Part shown: positions 26,504-36,155 of the stretch, piece after piece
How positions within the stretch are numbered: position 1 is the stretch's first letter
Layout of the letters: every line of letters begins with the position of its first letter
Source of the DNA: Legionella_A sp963772805
GTDB taxonomy: Bacteria; Pseudomonadota; Gammaproteobacteria; Legionellales; Legionellaceae
Length of the DNA stretch: 64,000 bases
Direction of reading: 5' to 3'
Assembly (NCBI GenBank): GCA_963772805.1
Contig: CAVYYU010000003.1
Location: 408,400-472,399, forward strand
Position numbers and translations under genes: made by a program
Notes under the pieces: generated by a model
What the model was told of the DNA's origin: nothing
Databases searched by the model: none
Seen by the model: only the letters and a program-made list of their open reading frames with translations

Positions 26504-26615
26504 CTGGATCCCTCATTTTATCGCTTTTTTACACAATACAACGGAGTTATAACATTAACTCCTACATAATTTATGTAACCGTTATTGACTGTGTAAATTA
26601 CGCATCGCAAATTTG

Positions 26616-27608
26616 TCAACAGGCTTTTATTTTCAATATTTTTGCCACATCTTTAGCAAAATAAGAAATAATCAAATCAGCGCCTGCGCGTTTAATCGCA
26701 ATTAAACTTTCCAGCATGGCTTGTTCTTCATCGATTAAACCCTGCGCTGCAGCGGCTTTGAGCATGGAATATTCGCCACTTACCTGGTAGGCGCACAGTG
26801 GTACTTCAGGGAAATGTTGTTTTACGCGGCAGATGATGTCGAGATAATTCATCGCGGGTTTTACCATTAGCATATCAGCGCCCTCGTCCAGATCAAGGGC
26901 TGCTTCACGAATAGCCTCCTGGGCGTTGGCTGGGTCCATTTGATAGGTTTTTCGATCGCCGAATTGAGGAGTGCCTTGCGCGGCTTCGCGAAACGGTCCG
27001 TAAAAACTGGAACTGTATTTAACCGCATAACTTAGAATGGCTACTTCTTGATGGCCTGCATTATCCAACGCCTGACGAATGGCCGCGACCATGCCATCAG
27101 TCATGCTGCTGGGGGCGACCCAATCGACACCGGCATCAGCTAAACTAACGGCTTGTTTACCTAAAAGCTCGAGTGTTGCGTCATTGTCTATTGTTTCACC
27201 GTGTAATACGCCGCAATGTCCATGGTCGGTGTATTCGCAAAAACAGACATCGGCAATGATGAGCATGTTGGGATTAATCTCGCGTATTTTACGTATGGCT
27301 TGTTGAATAATACCGTTGGACTTTAGCGAGGCACTGCCCTTGGCATCTTTATGAGCTGGAATGCCAAATAATAGTACTGCGGGGATACCCAATTCAGTTA
27401 GTGTATTGATTTCATCTGGCAGGCAACCCAGGGTTAACTGAAACTGGCCAGGCATGGTGCTTATCTCACGCTTTATATCCAGCGTTTCACTAATGAATAG
27501 CGGGGCAATAAATTGCTGGGGGTGTAGGCGGGTTTCTCTTATCATCGCTCGCGCCGTAGGTGTACGACGTAATCTTTTCAAACGTAGAGGAATATTAGGG
27601 CTCATCAT
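26616..27608 (-). CDS. hemB: delta-aminolevulinic acid dehydratase (porphobilinogen synthase)
   Basis: Condenses two 5-aminolevulinate molecules into porphobilinogen in haem synthesis. The zinc-site block CFCEYTDHGHCGVL shows the cysteine-rich, zinc-dependent type. The active-site lysines lie in YAVKYSSSFYGPFREA and in MVKPAMNYLD. The chosen start is ATG 27608, with AAGGAT six bases upstream, giving 330 residues. It overlaps the 3' end of tamB by 14 bases, so hemB is translationally linked to the tamA-tamB transcript. Confidence 0.97.
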   Translation of the reverse strand: MMSPNIPLRLKRLRRTPTARAMIRETRLHPQQFIAPLFISETLDIKREISTMPGQFQLTLGCLPDEINTLTELGIPAVLLFGIPAHKDAKGSASLKSNGIIQQAIRKIREINPNMLIIADVCFCEYTDHGHCGVLHGETIDNDATLELLGKQAVSLADAGVDWVAPSSMTDGMVAAIRQALDNAGHQEVAILSYAVKYSSSFYGPFREAAQGTPQFGDRKTYQMDPANAQEAIREAALDLDEGADMLMVKPAMNYLDIICRVKQHFPEVPLCAYQVSGEYSMLKAAAAQGLIDEEQAMLESLIAIKRAGADLIISYFAKDVAKILKIKAC

Positions 27609-30414
27609 GTTGATCCTTGCTATACGTATACAGTAAATCAATGCCGTTTTCGGCACTGCTCGCCGTGATTTGAATGCTAAAAAATTTATTCAATAAATAT
27701 TTTAACGTTAACATGTTGCTGTCGCGTTGGAATACGTCCACGTTATAACTTAAATACAATCGTTTGGACAAGGATTTTCCAACCACCAAGGTGGTATTGT
27801 CGCTGACTTGTTTAGTTTTTTGATTAAATCCGGGGTTATTTTGCACGTTAATATCAAAGCCCAGGCTTTGTTTTAATTGTTCTATTAACTGTAGTCCTTT
27901 TGTGCCTGAATCAAGATTCATGGATGATAGTGCTGTTAATAATAATTGTCCTCCAGATTTACTGGCTTGATTTGCCGGACGACCTAAGATGATCATGGAT
28001 AAAATATCAGCTTGCGAGAGGGTGGGTGGCATTGAAAACAGTTTTATTTTGATAGCGCTTATTCGTCCACCGACTTCAATACCTACGGTGGTTTTGTTGC
28101 CAAAATTTAATGTTTGGGTGTTTTCAGGATTGAAATCAAACAATTGATTTGAACCTGAAAAACTTTGAGTGGCATTGTTAAATTTACGTACGGCGCGCAG
28201 ACGGATGGCAGGATTATTAATCAGTCCGCCGGTGAACTGCAACAGGCCTTGCTGGATTACTAAATCTTGGCCATAAGCATTGTATTTACCATCACGAACT
28301 GTGAGTTGACCAATGGCATAAGGCATGCTTTGCGGTAGCTGCTTGATTTGCAACGTTCCATCCAAGAAACCATGCAGACCTTGGACATCCAGTGCTACAT
28401 CCTGCCCCATTTGTAATTGCATATCAGTGCTTATATTGAGGGGGATGGTAATTGTGGCTGGTTTATCACTGACAAAAACGGCATCTTCCGACAAATCAAC
28501 GGCGCTGCTGAGAGAAATGGGTTTTAATTGAGCGCGGGGTATGATGATCATGCCATTGATGGCCAATCCTTTTGGGGTGAAGATAATAGCTAATCGCGGC
28601 GAGATATTGACCGTGTATTCGGCGGTTTTCATTGCGGGAAAATTATCACCGCTAATGTTGATGCTGCCGGTCATTTCGGGCGCAAAAAGACCCTCGCCAT
28701 TTATTGTTAATGTTTGACCATCGGCCGTGATGGTACCGATTGTTTTCCATTGCTTGTTCTGGCTGGTAAGCGTGACTTGCATAGGATTTAAGATCAGATT
28801 TAACTTCGGTAAGAAAACACTCGCATCAACGAGATCAAGTTTACCATTAATAATGGGTTTATTCAGTGTGCCAAGTGCCGTCAGGCTCACATTGACTTGA
28901 CCTTTAGGGTGTTCAATGGAGGGGCTAAGTCCTTGTAAAAAATCCAGAGAGTTGATGTGCAGTTTGAGTTTTCCATCCAGGTTTTGCGTGGGTGATGGTA
29001 TTTTATCAAGTCGAAATTTTGGTAAAAGCAGTGACAAATTCAGTATTTTTTGTTGATCAATTGTTATTTCGCCCTTGGTTTTTAACGATTCCGGCGATAA
29101 ATTAGCGGTAAGTTTTCCTCCTTGAAAGCTTATCGCTGGACGTGTTTTATCTTCGGCGGCTGGCTGATAGCTACCCGGACTAATGTTGATCACAAGTATC
29201 CCTTGCTGCTCACCCGATATCGTGGCATCAGCCGACAAGGTAGTTTTCAATCCAGCAAGCATAGGATGGAGTAGAGAAGGCTGGGGAAGGGTGGCACTTG
29301 CCTTCCATTGGTAGGGTGGAATACCGCTTACGATGACTTTATTATTACCCAGCAACAATTTTGCATCGAGATGTTTCTGATCATAATTAATAATGGCGTG
29401 CAATATATTATCCATATAGCGGGTGGATAAATTTGTTTGCGCTGTAATCTGTTGTAGAGAGTCTCCCTTGAACTGCGTGTTGAATTCGACTTGGCTAAAA
29501 GATGAGTTTAACTCGCTTAAAACCAACGTTTTGCTGCTGATTTCACCGCTAAATCTGGGGGAGTTCTGAGCATCATATAAAAGGTGGCCATTTATGTCGC
29601 CTTGCGGCATGTGCAATAGTGTTGTAGCGCTAAGTTGATGATTATTAAGCCGTGCATCGAATTGCCATTGAGCGTTTACGGGGGTGGTAAAGCGCGCTTG
29701 TGTTGAGAATTCATTACCATTTTTCAGGGTGCCATGAATTGTGCCACGCACAGGGTTTTTAAATTGCCCTACCCATTGATAAAGCTCCCAATCACCACTC
29801 AATTTGAGATTACCTTTCAAGCCTCTTTTCGATGGGGTTATTGGTGAAAAATTGAAAGAGGCTGACAGCCTGTAAGGCGCTTGGGGTTGTATTGTTGTTT
29901 GCAGAGAAAAATGCATCTTCTTATAGTTAGTATTAAGATGCGATATTGTCCACTGCGTGTTATCGAAGTTAGCTTGCAGGTGTAGTTTCTTAAATTGGCT
30001 TTGTTCTATTTGCACAGTTGCGATGGTAAGTGTATTGATCTGTAATTTAAGCGGCAACTTGGGTAAGGTGAATGCAGAAGCAGGCGTGCTTTTTGTATGG
30101 ATTTTTAAACTGTCAGCTTGGAACGTATTGATTGTTAGTTGTGGGTGCAAGAGTGAGACGAGTTCCCAGCTTAAGCTTGTATTTGTGAGTTCGATATTGA
30201 CTGTATCATCTTCATAGGTAAGTTGGGCGAAGGTCGCGCGGTCTAAAAGACGACCCTGTAATTTGTTCAGGTGTATTTTCCCCGGGAGTTTTAAATTTAT
30301 CAGTTTGACCGCAATATATAATCCCGGTGTGGAGGTGAGCAAAAAGGCCGCCACACTAATGAACAAGATAAAGAAGAGCAATATACTGTAAACAATGGAC
30401 TTAAAGTACTTCAT
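27595..30414 (-). CDS. tamB: translocation and assembly module protein TamB
   Basis: Large inner-membrane-anchored protein with a long periplasmic beta-taco groove. It works with TamA in outer-membrane protein insertion and phospholipid transfer. The 939 residues have one N-terminal transmembrane helix (about 8-30), long beta-rich repeats, and the conserved DUF490 C-terminal domain. That domain includes VGGRISAIKIKLFSMPPLS-like sequence and ends with a barrel-like GIDLLYTYS. It is shorter than the E. coli protein (1259). Its ATG directly follows the tamA stop (TAGATG). Confidence 0.92.
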   Translation of the reverse strand: MKYFKSIVYSILLFFILFISVAAFLLTSTPGLYIAVKLINLKLPGKIHLNKLQGRLLDRATFAQLTYEDDTVNIELTNTSLSWELVSLLHPQLTINTFQADSLKIHTKSTPASAFTLPKLPLKLQINTLTIATVQIEQSQFKKLHLQANFDNTQWTISHLNTNYKKMHFSLQTTIQPQAPYRLSASFNFSPITPSKRGLKGNLKLSGDWELYQWVGQFKNPVRGTIHGTLKNGNEFSTQARFTTPVNAQWQFDARLNNHQLSATTLLHMPQGDINGHLLYDAQNSPRFSGEISSKTLVLSELNSSFSQVEFNTQFKGDSLQQITAQTNLSTRYMDNILHAIINYDQKHLDAKLLLGNNKVIVSGIPPYQWKASATLPQPSLLHPMLAGLKTTLSADATISGEQQGILVINISPGSYQPAAEDKTRPAISFQGGKLTANLSPESLKTKGEITIDQQKILNLSLLLPKFRLDKIPSPTQNLDGKLKLHINSLDFLQGLSPSIEHPKGQVNVSLTALGTLNKPIINGKLDLVDASVFLPKLNLILNPMQVTLTSQNKQWKTIGTITADGQTLTINGEGLFAPEMTGSINISGDNFPAMKTAEYTVNISPRLAIIFTPKGLAINGMIIIPRAQLKPISLSSAVDLSEDAVFVSDKPATITIPLNISTDMQLQMGQDVALDVQGLHGFLDGTLQIKQLPQSMPYAIGQLTVRDGKYNAYGQDLVIQQGLLQFTGGLINNPAIRLRAVRKFNNATQSFSGSNQLFDFNPENTQTLNFGNKTTVGIEVGGRISAIKIKLFSMPPTLSQADILSMIILGRPANQASKSGGQLLLTALSSMNLDSGTKGLQLIEQLKQSLGFDINVQNNPGFNQKTKQVSDNTTLVVGKSLSKRLYLSYNVDVFQRDSNMLTLKYLLNKFFSIQITASSAENGIDLLYTYSKDQHDEP

Positions 30415-32118
30415 CTAAAGATCAGGCCCCATATTAATAACCAATTTAGGATAACGTCTTTCCAGGCGATGAAAACGATTATCAACGGCTTGCGCGACCC
30501 CAACTTTTATAGGACCTACCGGAGATACCCACATCAAGCCAATGCCCGCATCATATTTGAATAGTTTTGGGCTTGGCTGGGATACATCGCCACTGTCAAT
30601 GAATCCGATAAAATACCACTTATCGATGGTTTCTTTTTGCACTTCTAAACTGCCGAAACTCAATACTTTTCCAGGACCTATGGAATTGTAACTATATGCT
30701 TTCAAATTTTCAGCGCCGCCTAACAGCAATGCTAGCGACAGGGGCAAATTATTAATGTCATTCATTTGACTGGTGCCCCCAATAGCATGAAAAAAGAAAC
30801 GGGTGCGAATTGGGTCTACCGTAACCGCTGCTTTCATATCGATAGAGGCCTGCGCCAGGTTGATGTCCGATAACAGCATTTTACTGGCAGCAAGTCCGGT
30901 CAGATTAACATTGTAGCCAGAAGGCGAAAATAATTGATCTGTGACATTACGCCAGGTAAATGAGGCTTTTGGAAAAAATACTTTTTTGGTTGTTTTTGGT
31001 TCGTCGGTGTAATTATAACGTTCGACCAAGGTGTTTAGGGATAAAATACGTTGGTAGTTTGTTAGAGCATGCTGTTGAGCTAGCGACAGCAGTAATGAGT
31101 TGCTGTATCCGCTGCTGTAATTCAGGTTTGATAGATTGCCGTTGATACTATAATTATCCGTAACCGGATTTTGTCCTGGAATTATATATTGCGCTAACAA
31201 GGCATTTTCTTTGAAAGAACCCTGTGCAATCGCATTAAATTTATGACCCGCGTGATTGAGTGGAGCAATTTGTAGGCCTGCGCGTCCACGTGGTCCTGTG
31301 TCGGTGCCATAACCCACTCCCATCGAATAACTAACCCGATCAGCTGGTTGCATGTGGATGAAAACGGGCACATCACGTATATCAGTGTACTTATCTTTTA
31401 TCTGTGGTTTAACCACGACCGATTTAAAATACCCACTTGCGGACAGGTTTGTATTGAGAGCGAGCACCTGATCAGTCGAGTAAGGCTCACCTGGCTTAAA
31501 GGGCACATAACGCGCAAGCAGCTCGGGTGAAATATAGGTAGGATCAAAACGTAGTTGACCGAAATAATATTGTGGGCCGGTGTTAAAAATCAAAGTAATT
31601 CTAGCGGTGTAGTGCTTTCTATCGATAAGAATTTCTGATTTTTCAAAGGTTGCATGCAAGTAACCCTGATGCTCGGCCGAGCTGAATAAATTATCTTTGG
31701 CTTCCTCATAAAGCGGGGTGTTGAGGGGCTGTCCGGCTTTAATGGGCAGGAAATGAATCGCTTCACGGATTTCCATGTTATCAATACCATCGCCAATGAT
31801 ACGTACTTCAAGGCTGGTGATTAGCATTTGCGGGCCTGGCGCGATATGAATACCAAGCGTTTTGCCAGTACCATGATTGTGGATGCTAATTTGAGGCTTG
31901 AAATAACCGTAGGGAGACAGTGCTTTTTCAATTTGCGTGTTTAGTGCGTCCGGTTGTTCCTGAGCTATGGGTTTGCTTGTATATAATTCAGTGAGGCGAT
32001 GCTGCACATTAATCAATAAGTCGCCTTTGATGCCGGTAATTTTATACGAGCTGGGTTTCGCCGCACTTAATAGCAGTAAACAACCAAAGATGAGGAGTAG
32101 ACGTTTGAATTTATCCAT
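30415..32118 (-). CDS. tamA: translocation and assembly module outer-membrane protein TamA
   Basis: Omp85-family outer-membrane protein of 567 residues from the ATG at 32118. A TTG at 32136 is in frame but lacks a ribosome site. A signal peptide (about 1-19, LLLSAAKP) is followed by three POTRA domains (about 25-260) and a BamA-type 16-stranded barrel that ends in a C-terminal MGPDL. The barrel hallmark GxGYGTDTGPRGR is present. tamA, tamB and hemB are consecutive and overlapping. Confidence 0.92.
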   Translation of the reverse strand: MDKFKRLLLIFGCLLLLSAAKPSSYKITGIKGDLLINVQHRLTELYTSKPIAQEQPDALNTQIEKALSPYGYFKPQISIHNHGTGKTLGIHIAPGPQMLITSLEVRIIGDGIDNMEIREAIHFLPIKAGQPLNTPLYEEAKDNLFSSAEHQGYLHATFEKSEILIDRKHYTARITLIFNTGPQYYFGQLRFDPTYISPELLARYVPFKPGEPYSTDQVLALNTNLSASGYFKSVVVKPQIKDKYTDIRDVPVFIHMQPADRVSYSMGVGYGTDTGPRGRAGLQIAPLNHAGHKFNAIAQGSFKENALLAQYIIPGQNPVTDNYSINGNLSNLNYSSGYSNSLLLSLAQQHALTNYQRILSLNTLVERYNYTDEPKTTKKVFFPKASFTWRNVTDQLFSPSGYNVNLTGLAASKMLLSDINLAQASIDMKAAVTVDPIRTRFFFHAIGGTSQMNDINNLPLSLALLLGGAENLKAYSYNSIGPGKVLSFGSLEVQKETIDKWYFIGFIDSGDVSQPSPKLFKYDAGIGLMWVSPVGPIKVGVAQAVDNRFHRLERRYPKLVINMGPDL

Positions 32119-32143
32119 TGGGCGCCGAGCATACAATGCCAGC

Positions 32144-32166
32144 TTGGGTCATGACCCAATTTGGGT
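32144..32166. promoter_or_regulatory. palindromic element upstream of tamA
   Basis: TTGGGTCATGACCCAA (32144-32159) is a perfect 16-base palindrome. It runs into a second one, ACCCAATTTGGGT (32154-32166), so the half-site TTGGGT/ACCCAA occurs three times. It lies 26-48 bases upstream of the tamA start codon, where an operator would act. No regulator is known to me for this pattern. Confidence 0.4.
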
Positions 32167-32213
32167 TGATCTTGGTGCTTGTTGGGGCGAGACTCAACTT
32201 ACGGTTGTGATGA

Positions 32214-34751
32214 TTACTCAATAACATCCGTGGCCTCCAATGCCTTCAAGCGATAAATAAGCTCCAGTGCTGCCCGTGGTGACAGCTGATCAACATCCAC
32301 CTGCGCCAGTTCGTCCAGAATAGCAGATTTTGGTGGATCAATGCTTTGACAACGGTTATCTACATGAGGTTGTTGAACTCGCTGTAAATGTTGGTTCGCA
32401 AGCATTAATACGTCTTTGGGAATCCCCGCCAGAGCGGCTACTTCCAGACCATAGCTGCGGCTGGCATGACCATTTTCTACTTTATAGAGAAACACGATAC
32501 CGTTATGGGTTAACTTGGCTTGCAAATGCACATTGCGTATACAGGAAAACTGTTCGGGAAGTGTTGTCAATTCAAAATAATGTGTTGAAAACAAGGTGTA
32601 AGCTTTAATAGTGTTAGCCAGATAAGCACAACACGCATAAGCCAAAGCCATGCCGTCATAAGTACTCGTGCCACGGCCAATCTCATCAATCAACACCAGA
32701 CTTTGGGCAGTGGCCTGCCTTAAAATATGGGCAGTTTCAGTCATTTCAACCATAAACGTAGAACGGCCGGAAGCAAGATCGTCGCTGGCACCAATACGGG
32801 TAAAAATTTTATCTATTGGACCTAGGCGCACTTTGTTTGCGGGAACAAAACTACCGATGTGGGCAAGCAGTATGATCAGGGCATTTTGGCGCATATAAGT
32901 TGATTTACCGCCCATATTAGGGCCGGTGATTAATAGCATTGGTTGTGTCGGGTTGACATGCAGGCTATTGGCAATAAATCCTTCCTGTAAAATCTGTTCA
33001 ATCACCGGATGTCTGCCCGCCACAATCTCAATTCCTGCTTTCGAATCTAAAGTTGGGCAAATCCAATTGAGTGTTTGTGCGCGTTCAGCAAAATTGTTGA
33101 CGGCATCAAGTTCGGCAAGTGCATGTGCTAGTTGATTAAGTATTGCAAGTGATTGATGGATTTCTTCCAATAGATTTTCATAAAGCCACTTCTCTCGTGC
33201 CAAGGCTTTAACCTGTGCTGACAATACTTTCTCTTCAAAGGCTTTTAGTTCTGGTGTAATGTAACGTTCGACGTTTTTTAAGGTTTGTTTACGCTGGTAA
33301 TAAGGGGGGGCTTTTTCTGCGTGTTGACGCGCTAACTCGATGTAATAACCATGGACACGGTTAAAGCCGAATTTTAATGAGGGTAAACCTGATCGTTGTT
33401 TTTCTTCCTGTTCTAACGCTAACAACTTGTCGCAGGCATTGTCGCTGAGCTCGCGCAGCTCATCGAGTTCCTCGTCAAATCCCTTAGCAATCACCCCGCC
33501 ATCGCGAATCAGCATTGGTGGAGTATCAACCAGGGCATTGTTGAGCAGATCCAGCAAAACTGGCAGGGGGCATAAATGATCTTTTAATTTGCAAAGCAGT
33601 GCCGCCTGGTTGCAGGCCAGCGATCCATGTATCTCTGGTAATAGCGCCAGAGTTTGGCGCAATTGCACCAGATCACGCGGGCGCGCTGATCTGAGGGCGA
33701 TGCGCGATAGTATGCGTTGTACATCACATACCTGTCTGAGTAAGACATGAAGTTGCTGATCTTGCTGCTTATCGATTAACTCAGATATAGCCAGTTGGCG
33801 TTGTTGAATTGTCTCACGTTGACGCAGGGGTCTTCCCAGCCAGCGTTTTAATAAACGACTGCCCATTGATGACGCGGTGTTATCAACAATGGCTAATAAA
33901 CTGTTTTCTCGTTTACCATAATTATTTTCAAATAATTCTAAATGGCGCTGGGTGGATGCGTCCAAGTGTAGATAGTCGTCACTTTGTTCCAAGGTAATGG
34001 TGGTTAAATGGGGTAGGGCCTGGCGTTGGGTAATTTGCAGGTAAGCCAATAAACAACCTGCTGCTGGAAAAGAGACTGGATAGTCATTGCCTCCAAACGC
34101 GTTTAGATTGTTTACCGTAAACTGCTCACGGAGTAATTCACGTGCACGTTTCGAATCAAAATCCCACGATGGACGGCGTTTTATCACGTAGCTGTCGTGC
34201 AAACCGACAATAACCAGCGACTCGGGCAATAAAATTTCGGCGGGTTGCAGGCGAGTGATTTCGGCAGTCAGCTGTGCCTCATCGCACACTTCCAGCATAT
34301 GGAAGCGTCCGCCACTCAAATCGACCCAAGCAAGACCGAATTTATGGTGCTGCTGATGAATAGCAAGCAGCAAACTGTCGCGTTTGGCTTCGAGCAGTGC
34401 TTCGTCAGTGATGGTTCCGGGCGTAATAATACGCACTACTTGTCTTTCAACCGGCCCTTTACTGAGCGCCGGATCACCGATTTGTTCGCAAATGGCTACC
34501 GATTCGCCTTTTTTGAGTAAGCGCGCCAAATAATTCTCAACGGCATGATAAGGAACACCAGCCATTGCGATGGGCTTGCCAGCAGATTGCCCGCGATGGG
34601 TTAATGTTATATCAAGCAATTGTGCGGCGCGTTTGGCGTCATCAAAAAATAATTCATAGAAATCCCCCATACGATAAAATAGTAGCATATCGGGGTAGTC
34701 TGCCTTGATACGCAGGTATTGTTGCATCATGGGAGTATGGGCACTAGGCAT
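32214..34751 (-). CDS. mutS: DNA mismatch repair protein MutS
   Basis: Recognises base mismatches and recruits MutL. The mismatch-contact motif FYRMGDFYELF is near residue 25. The connector and clamp domains follow. Walker A is GPNMGGKSTYMRQ, around residue 610, and Walker B is VLIDEIGRGTS. The 845-residue length is normal. Its end lies close to the tamA promoter region on the same strand, with about 95 bases between the genes. Confidence 0.98.
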   Translation of the reverse strand: MPSAHTPMMQQYLRIKADYPDMLLFYRMGDFYELFFDDAKRAAQLLDITLTHRGQSAGKPIAMAGVPYHAVENYLARLLKKGESVAICEQIGDPALSKGPVERQVVRIITPGTITDEALLEAKRDSLLLAIHQQHHKFGLAWVDLSGGRFHMLEVCDEAQLTAEITRLQPAEILLPESLVIVGLHDSYVIKRRPSWDFDSKRARELLREQFTVNNLNAFGGNDYPVSFPAAGCLLAYLQITQRQALPHLTTITLEQSDDYLHLDASTQRHLELFENNYGKRENSLLAIVDNTASSMGSRLLKRWLGRPLRQRETIQQRQLAISELIDKQQDQQLHVLLRQVCDVQRILSRIALRSARPRDLVQLRQTLALLPEIHGSLACNQAALLCKLKDHLCPLPVLLDLLNNALVDTPPMLIRDGGVIAKGFDEELDELRELSDNACDKLLALEQEEKQRSGLPSLKFGFNRVHGYYIELARQHAEKAPPYYQRKQTLKNVERYITPELKAFEEKVLSAQVKALAREKWLYENLLEEIHQSLAILNQLAHALAELDAVNNFAERAQTLNWICPTLDSKAGIEIVAGRHPVIEQILQEGFIANSLHVNPTQPMLLITGPNMGGKSTYMRQNALIILLAHIGSFVPANKVRLGPIDKIFTRIGASDDLASGRSTFMVEMTETAHILRQATAQSLVLIDEIGRGTSTYDGMALAYACCAYLANTIKAYTLFSTHYFELTTLPEQFSCIRNVHLQAKLTHNGIVFLYKVENGHASRSYGLEVAALAGIPKDVLMLANQHLQRVQQPHVDNRCQSIDPPKSAILDELAQVDVDQLSPRAALELIYRLKALEATDVIE

Positions 34752-34977
34752 GTTGATACGAATAGGATTTAATTCATCAGGATTCTAGCAAATGTGTTAC
34801 CACAAGTCAGTAAAACAACAATTTTAGGGGGGGAAGTTACTAAAAATTTTGTATGCTGTGACTGATTCGTGTAGTATTAAATGAATAATAAATTCATAAC
34901 TCCTTCACAATACGCAAATTTTTGCTAAACTTGTAAGGGGAAGCTCATTATTATAAAAATAACTAAGGGAGATATTC

Positions 34978-35184
34978 ATGAAACAAGTAATTATGTTGGT
35001 TGCTGCCGGCTTGATGGCTTTAGTACTTTCCGCTTGCGGAGAAGATAAATCAAAAGAACCAGCTGCTAACAGCGAAACTACAGTTGTACAACCAGAACAG
35101 CAAAAATCCGATGAAGGCGATAAAGCTGCTACAACTGAAGCTGCACCAGCTGAAGCTGCACCGGCTACTTCAGAAGGTCAATAA
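34978..35184 (+). CDS. small Ala/Glu-rich lipoprotein
   Basis: A 68-residue lipoprotein. The signal peptide ends in the lipobox LSAC with C20 as the lipid site. The mature part is a short, low-complexity, Ala/Glu/Pro/Thr-rich tail without a fold. It has a strong ribosome site (AGGGAG) and its own strong terminator downstream, so it is a monocistronic and probably abundant product. The function is unknown. Similar tiny lipoproteins occur in Legionella and Coxiella. Confidence 0.75.
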   Translation: MKQVIMLVAAGLMALVLSACGEDKSKEPAANSETTVVQPEQQKSDEGDKAATTEAAPAEAAPATSEGQ

Positions 35185-35211
35185 TTAGATTCTGGTTTTC
35201 ACAGGATTACC

Positions 35212-35242
35212 AAAACCCCGCGTAAAAGCGGGGTTTTTTTTT
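35212..35242 (+). terminator. rho-independent terminator after the small lipoprotein gene
   Basis: A ten-base stem (AAAACCCCGC with GCGGGGTTTT, 35212-35221 and 35228-35237) has a six-base loop and runs into a nine-T tract. Confidence 0.92.
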
Positions 35243-35375
35243 ATATAAATGTTGTAACTAGATAGCATGTTTTTTTAAATGGCACTCAAATCTAATTTTT
35301 CACCGAAGTTTGAAATTTGTAGTGCGGGGTTACTAAATGTTAATGTAACGCAACGTAACATTAGGGGCTGTACTA

Positions 35376-36152
35376 ATGGATTTCCTGACACGAATAGAGT
35401 GGGTGCGAGTTGCGTGTGCTATAGGTCTGGTGATATTTGGTTATCTATTTGCGCAACGCTTGAGTTTGCTTGCCGACAGGACTGTTAGTAAAAGGTTCTC
35501 ACGGCATCAGGCGATGTTAATTCGTCGTATAATATTCTATGTCTTGTTTTTGATTTTTGCGATTACTGCTTTGCAGCAGCTCGGCTTTAAAATGACCGTA
35601 TTGCTCGGTGCGGCTGGTGTTTTTACGGTGGCATTAAGCTTTGCTTCACAAACCGCCGCGTCTAATTTCGTCAGCGGGGTATTTTTGCTATTCGAGCGAC
35701 CTTTTAAAATTGGTGACACAATTGTCGTCAAAAGTTTTCAAGGAACAGTCGACTCAATCGATCTCTTATCGACCAAAATCAGAACGGTCGACAATACACT
35801 GGTGCGAATCCCAAATGAAGTAATCATGAAATCCGAGGTGATCAACAGCAGTTTCTATAAAACAAAACGGATTAATATATCAATTGGAGTCGCTTATAAA
35901 AGTGATGTTGAGCGGGTAAAATTCGTGCTGTTAGATGCGGCAAATACATGTGAAAATGCCCTGAAAGACCCACCTGCGCAGGTGATTATTGCTAATATCG
36001 CAGATTATACGGTGGAACTGAAACTTATGGTTTGGACGATGACGAGCCAGGCAACAGTGGTAAAAAATCAATTGTATGATTTGATCCAGCAACGGTTTGA
36101 GCAAGAAGCAATAGAGATATCGCCGCGCCAAATTATCGTTCAGCAGGGGTAG
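35376..36152 (+). CDS. MscS-family mechanosensitive channel
   Basis: Small-conductance mechanosensitive channel of 258 residues that releases solutes on osmotic downshock. Three transmembrane segments (about 8-28, 47-67, 72-103) end in the pore helix, with Ala/Gly packing (LGAAGVFTVALSFASQ). The beta domain (about 105-165) contains ERPFKIGD, and an alpha/beta C-terminus follows. It ends four bases before the CinA-domain gene and is probably cotranscribed with it. Confidence 0.9.
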   Translation: MDFLTRIEWVRVACAIGLVIFGYLFAQRLSLLADRTVSKRFSRHQAMLIRRIIFYVLFLIFAITALQQLGFKMTVLLGAAGVFTVALSFASQTAASNFVSGVFLLFERPFKIGDTIVVKSFQGTVDSIDLLSTKIRTVDNTLVRIPNEVIMKSEVINSSFYKTKRINISIGVAYKSDVERVKFVLLDAANTCENALKDPPAQVIIANIADYTVELKLMVWTMTSQATVVKNQLYDLIQQRFEQEAIEISPRQIIVQQG

Positions 36153-36155
36153 AGA

